Shown: piece after piece, positions 17,861 to 26,003 of the stretch | Position numbering within the stretch: the stretch's first letter is position 1 | Layout: every line of letters starts with the position of its first letter | Assembly (NCBI GenBank): GCA_016794595.1 | Contig: JAEUJN010000074.1 | Location: forward strand, 1-35,605 | Source: Kineosporiaceae bacterium | Lineage (GTDB): Bacteria > Actinomycetota > Actinomycetes > Actinomycetales > Kineosporiaceae | Direction of reading: 5' to 3' | Length of the DNA stretch: 35,605 bases | The notes under the pieces: generated by a model | Told to the model about the DNA's origin: nothing | Databases searched by the model: none | Seen by the model: the letters and a program-made list of their open reading frames with translations, nothing else | Program-made: the position numbers and the translations under genes

Positions 17861-19434
17861 CGGCCGCCCGTCCTTGCTGCGGAGTCGGTGGAGTCGTTGG
17901 TGTCGATCTGGGTGCCGTCGTCAGTGCGGGGCAGAGTCCGTACCTCGGGACCGGCTGCCTCGGCCGTAGCGGGAGAGCGTGTCGGTATCGCGGGGACGAC
18001 CAGGTCTCGGCGGGTGCCATCCGCCCGGACCGTCGCGAACGTCTCTACGCCCACGCGCTCGCCCAGGCCCGCGGCGTTGGTCGCCAGCTGCAGCAGCCCG
18101 AGGATCTCCACCGGGCGTCGCAGCGCCTCGTCCAAGGACGCGAACAGCTCCCCCAGCGTGGCCGCGGCCAGCTCATCGCAAGCGGCCGCGTCGAAGACTC
18201 TGCGCAGTTCCCGCATGGACGGGCCGCCCAGGGCACGCAGTTGCTCCAGCGTCGTGCTCTCCGGTCGCTGGTCGCTTACGTCGCGCAGCTGCTTGGGGGC
18301 GGCGTCGTCGCGCGGGTTGTAGAAGCGTTCCTTGAGGTGCTCGACGTCGACGCGCTCGGGCAGCAGCGGCAGCGTCACGTTCGCGCGCGGACCTGTCGCA
18401 TCCAGCCACTGCGTCAGCTCGGAGTCCAGCTGGCGAAGCGTCGCGTCCAGCTCACGGTCCCGGGCCGCGTTGTGGGTGGTGATGTACTCGCGCAACGTGC
18501 GCGTGACCCGGCTGCGCTGGTTGAGCACGCTCTCCATGCCACGCCGGATCAGCTGCTCTGTGCCGCGCAGGCTACTGCGGTCGGCGTCGGTGAGGATCTC
18601 CTCGGCCAACGGGTGGGCGAGCAGGTCAGCGAAGTGCTCGTGCAGCTGGCGCAGGCGCAGGTCATCACGCAGCAGCGCGAACGCGCCCTCGAACGCCCGG
18701 CCTTCTGCCGTCGCGGTCATCAGGGATTCGGCCCGCTCCAGGTAGGCGTCGACGACCTCGCCCGCCGGCCGCTCCTCCTGCCGGAACGAGGCGAGGATCT
18801 GCGTTCGCAAGGTCGCGAAGGCCTCCTCCACACGCAGGAAGTCCGCCGGGAGCGCGTCGACCAGGGAGAGCACCTCGGAGAAGCCTTCGAGCATGTAGTC
18901 CGGGGTCACGGTTTGCACGTCACCGCCGTCAAGAAGCCGGTCGTGCTCGGCGCGCAGGCGTTCGATCTCCGCTTCTAGGATGCTCATGCGGACCCACCGG
19001 TCGGGGTTGGCCTCGGCGTTGAAGCGGCGGACGGTGTCCAGGATGGTCGCGATCCGGTGCTCGCTGAGGCTGGCGCGTTCTCGCGTCATACCGGTCACCC
19101 AGCCGAGTGCGTCCTGCGCGTGCGAGGTCAAGGTGTACGTTTCCGCACCCGACTCGTCGACGGAGTACACCAACCACTGGTCACGCATCCATGCTTGACA
19201 CAGGTCGCGGCCAGAGCCTGCGGGCACCTCGGCGCCCGGGATGCCTCGCAGGTCGTCGAGGTAGCTGTCGACCTGGGCGTGCAGCCGAGCGGCAGGCACG
19301 GTGGTGACGTCGCGGGAGAACGCGCTGCGCAAGATCGTGACGACGACGCGGGCGTACTTGCGGTGCAGGAGCGTAAGGGTCGGCTGGTCGAACGCCAGGG
19401 ACACACGCGCCAGTTCCCCAGCGATCTCGGACAC
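17857..19434 (-). CDS. jetA: JetA, kleisin/MukF-like subunit (DUF3375) of type I Wadjet
   Basis: The protein is 525 residues and begins with the DUF3375 pattern (SLAFDQPTLTLLHRKYA, then VDSYLDDLR), followed by long helices and coiled-coil stretches (about 190-400) and a C-terminal winged-helix region. JetA bridges the JetC heads as the kleisin of the Wadjet condensin. The GTG at 19434 is chosen because GGGAGGG lies 5 bases upstream and the DUF3375 homology starts at once. This is the first gene of jetABCD, so the operon promoter should lie in the 570 bp to its right, which contain repeated GTCCGAC sites. The last 45 residues are low-complexity. Confidence 0.93.
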   Translation of the reverse strand: MSEIAGELARVSLAFDQPTLTLLHRKYARVVVTILRSAFSRDVTTVPAARLHAQVDSYLDDLRGIPGAEVPAGSGRDLCQAWMRDQWLVYSVDESGAETYTLTSHAQDALGWVTGMTRERASLSEHRIATILDTVRRFNAEANPDRWVRMSILEAEIERLRAEHDRLLDGGDVQTVTPDYMLEGFSEVLSLVDALPADFLRVEEAFATLRTQILASFRQEERPAGEVVDAYLERAESLMTATAEGRAFEGAFALLRDDLRLRQLHEHFADLLAHPLAEEILTDADRSSLRGTEQLIRRGMESVLNQRSRVTRTLREYITTHNAARDRELDATLRQLDSELTQWLDATGPRANVTLPLLPERVDVEHLKERFYNPRDDAAPKQLRDVSDQRPESTTLEQLRALGGPSMRELRRVFDAAACDELAAATLGELFASLDEALRRPVEILGLLQLATNAAGLGERVGVETFATVRADGTRRDLVVPAIPTRSPATAEAAGPEVRTLPRTDDGTQIDTNDSTDSAARTGGR

Positions 19435-19462
19435 GCCAACCCTCCCTCGTCAACCCCTGCCT

Positions 19463-19506
19463 TGTCCGACCGGTCCCGCAGTGGACCGTCCGAGCAACGT
19501 CGGACA
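19463..19506. promoter_or_regulatory. Inverted pair of TGTCCGAC / GTCGGACA sites near jetA start
   Basis: TGTCCGAC at 19463-19470 and its exact complement GTCGGACA at 19499-19506 form an 8-bp inverted repeat 29-72 bp before the jetA GTG. An additional GTCCGA at 19488-19493 makes a tighter palindrome (GTCCGA-N6-TCGGAC, 19488-19505). Placement close to the start suggests a repressor or regulator site for the Wadjet operon. This is inference from symmetry and position. Confidence 0.45.
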
Positions 19507-19751
19507 GGCGTCCGCCCGCGGCAACTGGTGCACCGGGTTGAACGCCTCCCCCAAGGTCAGGCTAGAGGGCAGGTCCGACAGAGCGACGATGGACGAGAAG
19601 TCAGCAGTCTTTGCTACTGAGACCCGGGACGCGCACAGCTCGCCCGCCGGCGCGGAGGGCTCCACAAGAACCTGCGATACACCCGTGTCGGTCAACCCCG
19701 ACCGCGCCAGCAACCCCACCTGTGGAGTTCCGCGAGACTTGCGGCGCGCAG

Positions 19752-19786
19752 TTGCACGAGCGCAAGCACAAGTTGCCCGAGCGCAA
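19752..19786. repeat. Two near-identical palindromes spaced 21 bp
   Basis: TTGCACGAGCGCAA (19752-19765) and TTGCCCGAGCGCAA (19773-19786) differ by one base, and each is an imperfect palindrome (TTGCnC / GCGCAA). Their starts are 21 bp apart, two helical turns, so both face the same side of the DNA, as expected for a cooperatively bound operator. They lie about 320 bp before jetA. Confidence 0.5.
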
Positions 19787-20004
19787 TTCGTCGGACACCC
19801 AGTTGCGTAATCATGACTGTCTATGCGGTGGGCCAGTTACCTCAGCGCAGAGCAGTTGGTAGCGCCGGCGACTGGGAGGCGCCATCGACCGTGCCCGTCA
19901 GGCCGTCGACGCCCTGCGCGGCTCGGGCGAGCTCGGCCACGCCCGGAGGACTGACCTGGGTCAGCTCACCTCGCGGTGCACCCGCGATCTTGCTGGGCGG
20001 AGGG

Positions 20005-23000
20005 TCAGTGTGTGCTGCGGGCGGCCCAGAGCTCGGCGAGGATGCGCTCGAGGCTGCACCGTCCCTCCTCCTCACGGGTGACAGCACCTGTGGCGATCAG
20101 CGCAGCAAGGGTCACGTCAGGCTGGCCGCTCGTCGCGGCAATAATCTCCTCGAACGCCTCGTCGGTCTCCCTATCGAGCAGACCGGGGCCGACCTCGACG
20201 AGTGCGGTGTAGCTCGGCTCGAGTACGCCGTGCGTGACGCCGGAAGTGTCGAGAAGCTCCTGACCGAGGTCTCCGTCGAGATGGGTGCGCAGTGTCGCGA
20301 GGGCTTCCGAGGTCCCGATGTTCGCCGTGCAAAGACGGGCGACGTAGTCGATGAGCATCGGCCATCCGCCGGTCTGGGCGAGCAACCGGTCGAGGTCTGC
20401 CGGGTCGGTGAACTGGCCGTGCTGCTCGTGGCTCCAGCGCTCCAGGCCGATCCGGTCCAGGCGCCGGCACGCGACGATGCTGTCGGCGGCCATCCGGCCA
20501 CGTCCGGGCTGGAGCAGCTCGAGCCAGATGTCAGCCTGCTCGACGCCGAGGTACAGCACCGCGGAACGGGTCACGCCGTCGCCGGGGAGCAGGTTCTGCG
20601 CCTCTTCGATCTCGACGAGGATCTGGTTGCCACGCACCGTGGTGATGTCGCTGTACACGACGCGGTGCTTGCCGCCGCGGTCGCCGGTCGTGAGCGCCTC
20701 GACGAACACGCTGTGCCGGCCCGGCTTGATGAGTTCGAACCGGCCGAACGTCTTGGCAGCCTTGACGAGCAGGTCACCGATCAGGTCGGCACCAGTCGCG
20801 CGAGACCCGAGGATGATTCGGAGCTGGTTTCGCTCGCCGATGACATCGCCGAGCTGAGACTCGGTGAGCGGTGCGACGCAGGCGTTGGCGAGCTGCTGGC
20901 GAGCCTCGCCAGCGACGTGCGGTCCGGGCACGGTCGCCTGGTCGGCCCAGACGAGCTTGGCGAGGATGTCCTCGCTCGTGCCCAACATCCGCCGGACGTT
21001 CGCGCTGCGCAGGGCCCAGTTGCGGCCCTCCTGGGCGAGGACACCGAGGGTGACCATCTCGATGAGTAGCGCACGGAAGTCGTCCTCGGTCGCGGATGCG
21101 AAGCCGGCCGACCACCAGTTCTCGCACTCCTCGCGCAGCTGCACGGTGCTCATCGCGAGGATCTTCGGCTTCTCGTCCGCGGCGAGGCCGAGAACACGGG
21201 CGACGACGCCGTACCGCGGGTCGAGGTCGAGAGTGAGCCGGAGCTTGCCCGAGACCTCAGCAACGAGCTCAGGGCTCTTCCAGACGTTCTCGAACTCGTC
21301 GTCGGTGATCGTCACGGGGAGCACCGTGAACTCGTCGCGCCTCTCGTACACGTGCTTGACGAGGTGCTGGCAGACGAGCTGGAGCAGGATCGGCTGGTAG
21401 TTGCAGTAGGCGAGGACACGCCACGCGATCTCGTCGAGCGCGATGCCGAGCGCCGCCATCGGCTCGGTGACGAGACGGAACGCCTCGGCGGGCGCGAGCG
21501 GACCGATCGGAGTTGGCTTGCCCAGGTGCGCGAACGGCTGGTTCGGCAGCGACGCGAACCGGGCGACCTCGTGCAGGCCGGCGAAGACCGGCTTGAACCG
21601 CTGCTGCGTGGTATTGCGCAGGTCCCGCAGCCGGGTCGTCTGCTTGAACCCGTCGGCGGCATCGTGATCGAAGAAGTTGTCGCACTCGTCGAACAGGACG
21701 AGCAGCCACTGCTCGGGGTTGGCTTCCAGCCACGCTTCGACGGCAGAAACGACAGCGCCGTACGCGTCGCGGCGGCTCTCGCGGCGGGGGGCGCGGATGC
21801 CCTTGCCCTCCAGTGCCGATCGCAGCAAGTCCCAGATCTCCTCGGCCTGCTGAGCGGGCTGGGTGGAGACAACCACGGCGATGCCGGTGCCGTTGTTGGT
21901 GTGCCGGCGTTGCGCGGCGCGCAGCAGGGCCGACTTGCCGAGCTGACGGCCGCCGTACACGAGGCTGGTGCCACCGCGGGACAGCAGACCGGACAACTCG
22001 GTGGCACGGCCGTAGAACATCTCGCTGGGGACGTTGCCCTCGGCCTGCGGCACGTAAGGGTTCGTGGTCGCGAAAGGCAGCAGGATCTGCATCGTGGTCG
22101 TGATCGACGCGTCCAGCTGGCTGGCCAGGAACGCGAGGGCGGCGTCGTCAAGGACGACGACGGGCTTGCCCGGCAAGCTCGCGGTCGCGTCGGCGAGCTT
22201 GCGTCGCGCGTCGGCGGACATCGTGCCGAACAGGCAGACGAAGACGGGCGCCTGGGTGTCGTCCTGCTTGACCCAGTTGAGGATCGTCTGTGGGGTCTGC
22301 GGGCCCCAGACGAGCAGCAGACGCAGACGTCCTTCCAGAAGGCTGCCAAACGCAGGAACGATCGCGTTCCCCGTCACGGTCACACCGGAAAGATCGACGA
22401 AGCGGCGGTCGCCGCGCACGTCACGGATTGCCGGCGGCGTCTGCGCCTCACGCTGCGCCTCGATACCGGCCAGGCGCAGCGCCCCGGCCAGATGCGTGAG
22501 CCCGACCTGGTAGCGCTGCTGGCTGACTGTCGCGGTGTGCCAGCTGTCGAGTGCATCCGCGGCGGCAGCGCGCCTCTCATCAGGGAGTCCGCTGTAGTCG
22601 CATCCGGCGGCGCGGTCCCCCGTGCGGACGGCCGTGATCACCTCCCGGCTGAGTCCATCCGGGAGGGAGGTGGGGCCGCCGGGGAAGAACTGGGTGAGCA
22701 GTTCGAGAGTGACAGGTGCGGGAAGGTCGAGCCCGGCCTCGACCGCCGCGAGGATCTCGTCCGCGCCGGCGAGGTCGCCGGCGTTGATGCGGTCCTGGAC
22801 TCGACGCTCCTCGTCGACGCTGACCCGACCGTCTTCGACGAGGCTCTGGAGCTTGGCGGCCAGCTCGGCGGCCGCCTCGGTCGCGAGGACCGGTAGCTCG
22901 AGCTCGATACGGGTGAGCTCGGCGGCGACAACGTTGAGGTCCTCGCGGGTGCTCGGGTCGGCCGCTTCGAGCGCGGCCGTGAGTCGGATCTGGTCGTCGT

Positions 23001-25896
23001 CGTTGAGGGCGCCGAGGCGGGTGGCTTGACTGATCCGGTCGGCGAGGCGTTTGGCGCGGTCATCGATTCCGGCACGGGCCGTGCCCAACAGCTCGTCGAG
23101 GCGCTGCGTCTGCTGCTGCAGTACCGCGGGGTTGCCGGTGGTGGCGACGGCGATCGCGTGTCGGGCGGTGCCGTAGTCGCCGGAGCCGATGCGGGCAGCG
23201 ATGACGTCGTCCCAGGTGCCGCCGAGCGCAGCGGCAAGAGCCTCGACGGTGAGGTTGTCCAGGTCGAGCGGCTGCAGGCGCGTGTTCAGTGCGATCTGCG
23301 GTGCGCGGAGAAGAGCGCGGCCGAGGACCTCGTGGACGCTGCAGCCCTCGCAGCTGCCGTTGGGCGCGCGGCCGGCGAGAAGGTGCTCGGCCAGGTCGAC
23401 GGCACCCTTGATGAGGACGACACCACTGTGGTGGTCGCCCCCGTCGGCGGTGAGCGCGGCGAGCTCGTCGGCGATCGACGCGGCCGACTCGGCGGCTGCC
23501 GTCTTGACGGCGACTAGGTCGGCCGGGAGGTGCCGGTCGCCGCTGTTCGCCTGCAGAGCGCGGGCGATGCGGACCCATGCGCGGACGGGGACGAGCGCGT
23601 CCTCGATCCAGTCGAGGACCTTGGCGCGGGCCTTGCCCTGGAGCGGACGGGCTGAGCTGCCGTTACCACGGATCTTCCGGTCGAGGTCGTCGACGAGACG
23701 CCGCACCCCGTTGGCAGCGTCGAGACTGGCAAGCGTTGCGTCGACGTCGTTGAGCTGGCGGCGGTCGTCGGCGACGACGGTGGTGAGCATCGCGCCGAGG
23801 GTGCCATGGGACGCGAACAGCTCGGTGCCCATGACGGTGGCCCGGGCGAGCAGTGCGGTGCGGGAGCGGTTCAGCTCGGCCTGCGCGTCGGCCTGGACCT
23901 GCCGCAGCTCGGAGGTGATGCTGCTGCTGTCGCGCAGAGCCCTGAGCTGGCCGCCGGCGAGAGCGCCTCGCTGGGCCGCGGTCGCGATCGTGTTGACCAG
24001 GGTCGACAGACCGATCTGGTCGGCCACGTGGACGGCGAGCAGCTCGAGGACGACTCCCGCGTCGGGGTTGCCCGTGACGAGGGTCGTGCGGATGGCGGCT
24101 GCAAGGGCGGCTAGGGCGGCGAGGCGGTCACGCCCGAGCTCGGCCGAGTCCAGGGCCTCTATGACTTCGACGGCGGCGCTTGCGACCTCGCCGGTGTCGC
24201 CGCGCAAGGTCTCGGCGATCGTCGCCGCCTTGAGCGTATCGGCGAGCGTCGTGTCACCCCCGGCGGTCGCGAGCCAGTACCCGAGGCCAGTGTCGTGCTC
24301 GTCGACAGCAGCGCGGATCAGGTGCCGCAGTGTGTTGTCCTCGTCGAGGTCACCGTCGAGGTCCCCCTCAGGCTCGTCATCGAGGTCCTCGCCGAGGCTG
24401 GTGCTGTTGGCGATAGGCGTCTGACTGGCGGAGTCCACTCGCGTGGTCGTGCCGGTCAGCTGCTCAGCCGGCGCCAGCTCGGACGGCACGTCGAAGACCG
24501 CGATGGCCGGCTCCTCGACGACCGCGATCACCGCGTCGATGACCGCGGGCTCCTCGAGCGGTGCAGGCGCAGGCGCGACGAGCGGGGCAGGCTCCGGAAC
24601 GGTAACGGGCTCGACGGCAGGCGGCCCAGCGGTCGCGAGGGGTGCGACGGCCGCGATGCTGGCCTGGCCGAGCATCAGGCCGAGCAGCAGCGGGGCGAGC
24701 TCGGCGGGCAGGAGTGGCCGGATCTTCGTGTCGAGAGCGCTGAGCTCAGCCAGGGACGCTCTGGTCGCCTGGGCGTCCGCGAGTCGGAGCAGACCCGTGA
24801 CGACGGAGTAGGCGATCTCGTCGCCGTCTTCCGCGGCGCCGCAGAGGTCGTTGAGCGGTCCTCGGCAACTGGCAAGCTCGTCGTTGAGGGTGATGCTGCG
24901 AAGGCGCTGCGTCTGCTGGCGGCGCGGGTCGAGGGACTCGGCCGCCTCGCGGTAGGCGGCGGCCAGGTCGCTGAGGGACGCCCCGTCTTCGGGCGCGGTG
25001 AGTCCAGCTGCCTCGGTGGTGCTGATCGTGAGCTGCTCGACGATCGTGTGCATAACCTGGACGTCGTTCATGGCGGCGGTGACGGCGGCGGTGTCGGGCA
25101 GGGTCTGCTGTTGCACCTGAGCGAGTGCGACCGCCAGGGCGTCGGCGGCAGCGGAGTAGGCGGCGGCTGCCATCGCGTGCGCGTCCGTGAAGTCGTCGCT
25201 GCCCTGGTCGTCGGATGACGTCATCTCGACGGGCGCGTGGCCGGCGGTCGCGTCAGCGGGGGTGACGGTGTCCCACGGCATCGCATCGAGGATGCGCGCG
25301 ATCTCCGCGCCGACGGCGGCTTGCCCGTGAGCCGGGTCCGTGCCCGGGAGGGGCCCTGTCCGCAGCCACGCGGCGAGGACGGCACCGGGGGCGATGTCGC
25401 GCAGGACGGCGACGAGACCCGCGGCGAGCAATCCGTCGGCGACGCCGCTGCTCGTGCGGAGCGTGTGAAGGCAGTCGGCGGCGAGGGTGAGGACGGTGCT
25501 TGCGTCAGTGTCGGAGTGCGCGAACTCGTTGACGGGGCCAGCGAGCACGTCGTACATCACGAAGCAGAGGGCGGAGGTGAGCTGCTCGTCCTTCCAGCGG
25601 CTCATCCGGGCGAGCGCGGACGCTCCGATGGTCTCCTCCATGCTGGCCGGCGGGCGGCGGGCTGCGGGGACCTTGAGGTCGGAGAGGAACCGGCCACGCT
25701 TCTGCGAGGGCAGGCGCCAGAGAACGTCGATGAACTCAGCACCGCTGACGGTGGTGAGCGGGTCGCGGAGCGGGTCGCCGAGCTTGCTCAGTGCGCCGTG
25801 GACGAGGTCGAGCTGCTCGCGCCAGGCGTCGTTGAGCGTGTGCCCCCAGGCGCCGTCGTTCTCGGTGTGGGCGCGACGGCGACGGCTGGACGACAA
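20005..25896 (-). CDS. Giant STAND-type P-loop NTPase, third gene of the candidate system
   Basis: This 1963-residue protein has one clear NTPase module near its C-terminal third: Walker A GGRQLGKS at 1315-1322, Walker B VLFDECDN with D1403-E1404, and helical sensor-like sequence to about 1560. That is the AAA/STAND style of signal-transducing ATPases. The first 1,290 residues are mostly alanine-rich helices, broken by a proline/acidic linker (about 400-515), and contain a CxxC pair (SCEGC, about 850). A second NTPase-like tail region with TGGWP lies near 1845. No nuclease, TIR or protease motif is recognised. The start is a TTG at 25896 with AAGGAG 6 bases upstream. It follows the 816-residue gene by 107 bp on the same strand. 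A sensor or regulatory role is inferred from the architecture; the specific function is unknown. Confidence 0.85.
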   Translation of the reverse strand: MSSSRRRRAHTENDGAWGHTLNDAWREQLDLVHGALSKLGDPLRDPLTTVSGAEFIDVLWRLPSQKRGRFLSDLKVPAARRPPASMEETIGASALARMSRWKDEQLTSALCFVMYDVLAGPVNEFAHSDTDASTVLTLAADCLHTLRTSSGVADGLLAAGLVAVLRDIAPGAVLAAWLRTGPLPGTDPAHGQAAVGAEIARILDAMPWDTVTPADATAGHAPVEMTSSDDQGSDDFTDAHAMAAAAYSAAADALAVALAQVQQQTLPDTAAVTAAMNDVQVMHTIVEQLTISTTEAAGLTAPEDGASLSDLAAAYREAAESLDPRRQQTQRLRSITLNDELASCRGPLNDLCGAAEDGDEIAYSVVTGLLRLADAQATRASLAELSALDTKIRPLLPAELAPLLLGLMLGQASIAAVAPLATAGPPAVEPVTVPEPAPLVAPAPAPLEEPAVIDAVIAVVEEPAIAVFDVPSELAPAEQLTGTTTRVDSASQTPIANSTSLGEDLDDEPEGDLDGDLDEDNTLRHLIRAAVDEHDTGLGYWLATAGGDTTLADTLKAATIAETLRGDTGEVASAAVEVIEALDSAELGRDRLAALAALAAAIRTTLVTGNPDAGVVLELLAVHVADQIGLSTLVNTIATAAQRGALAGGQLRALRDSSSITSELRQVQADAQAELNRSRTALLARATVMGTELFASHGTLGAMLTTVVADDRRQLNDVDATLASLDAANGVRRLVDDLDRKIRGNGSSARPLQGKARAKVLDWIEDALVPVRAWVRIARALQANSGDRHLPADLVAVKTAAAESAASIADELAALTADGGDHHSGVVLIKGAVDLAEHLLAGRAPNGSCEGCSVHEVLGRALLRAPQIALNTRLQPLDLDNLTVEALAAALGGTWDDVIAARIGSGDYGTARHAIAVATTGNPAVLQQQTQRLDELLGTARAGIDDRAKRLADRISQATRLGALNDDDQIRLTAALEAADPSTREDLNVVAAELTRIELELPVLATEAAAELAAKLQSLVEDGRVSVDEERRVQDRINAGDLAGADEILAAVEAGLDLPAPVTLELLTQFFPGGPTSLPDGLSREVITAVRTGDRAAGCDYSGLPDERRAAAADALDSWHTATVSQQRYQVGLTHLAGALRLAGIEAQREAQTPPAIRDVRGDRRFVDLSGVTVTGNAIVPAFGSLLEGRLRLLLVWGPQTPQTILNWVKQDDTQAPVFVCLFGTMSADARRKLADATASLPGKPVVVLDDAALAFLASQLDASITTTMQILLPFATTNPYVPQAEGNVPSEMFYGRATELSGLLSRGGTSLVYGGRQLGKSALLRAAQRRHTNNGTGIAVVVSTQPAQQAEEIWDLLRSALEGKGIRAPRRESRRDAYGAVVSAVEAWLEANPEQWLLVLFDECDNFFDHDAADGFKQTTRLRDLRNTTQQRFKPVFAGLHEVARFASLPNQPFAHLGKPTPIGPLAPAEAFRLVTEPMAALGIALDEIAWRVLAYCNYQPILLQLVCQHLVKHVYERRDEFTVLPVTITDDEFENVWKSPELVAEVSGKLRLTLDLDPRYGVVARVLGLAADEKPKILAMSTVQLREECENWWSAGFASATEDDFRALLIEMVTLGVLAQEGRNWALRSANVRRMLGTSEDILAKLVWADQATVPGPHVAGEARQQLANACVAPLTESQLGDVIGERNQLRIILGSRATGADLIGDLLVKAAKTFGRFELIKPGRHSVFVEALTTGDRGGKHRVVYSDITTVRGNQILVEIEEAQNLLPGDGVTRSAVLYLGVEQADIWLELLQPGRGRMAADSIVACRRLDRIGLERWSHEQHGQFTDPADLDRLLAQTGGWPMLIDYVARLCTANIGTSEALATLRTHLDGDLGQELLDTSGVTHGVLEPSYTALVEVGPGLLDRETDEAFEEIIAATSGQPDVTLAALIATGAVTREEEGRCSLERILAELWAARSTH

Positions 25897-26003
25897 GGGC
25901 GCTCCTTCGAGACTGGACGGGCTCTGTGCCCCAGTGTGCCGGTCACGTCGGACATCCTGAGGCTTCCGGCACGCCGTTGTCCGGTTCGTCGGGGCAGGTG
26001 CAG

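Larger units (their letters stand above)
19435..20004. promoter_or_regulatory. Gene-free control region upstream of jetA
   Basis: The 570 bp between jetA and the end of the STAND gene hold no convincing gene. They contain repeated heptamers GTCCGAC or its complement GTCGGAC (19464, 19499, 19573, 19790), plus GTCCGA at 19488, and two near-identical palindromes at 19752 and 19773. A perfect inverted repeat CTGACC-TG-GGTCAG lies at 19951-19964, just downstream of the STAND stop. The jetABCD promoter should be here, but I cannot fix a -10/-35 pair. Short open frames on both strands have no recognisable protein sequence. Confidence 0.5.

Noticed and set aside
19450-19719. Minus-strand frame of 89 codons upstream of jetA
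   Set aside because: There is no recognisable domain, its start has no good ribosome binding site, and it overlaps the GTCCGAC sites in what should be the jetA promoter.
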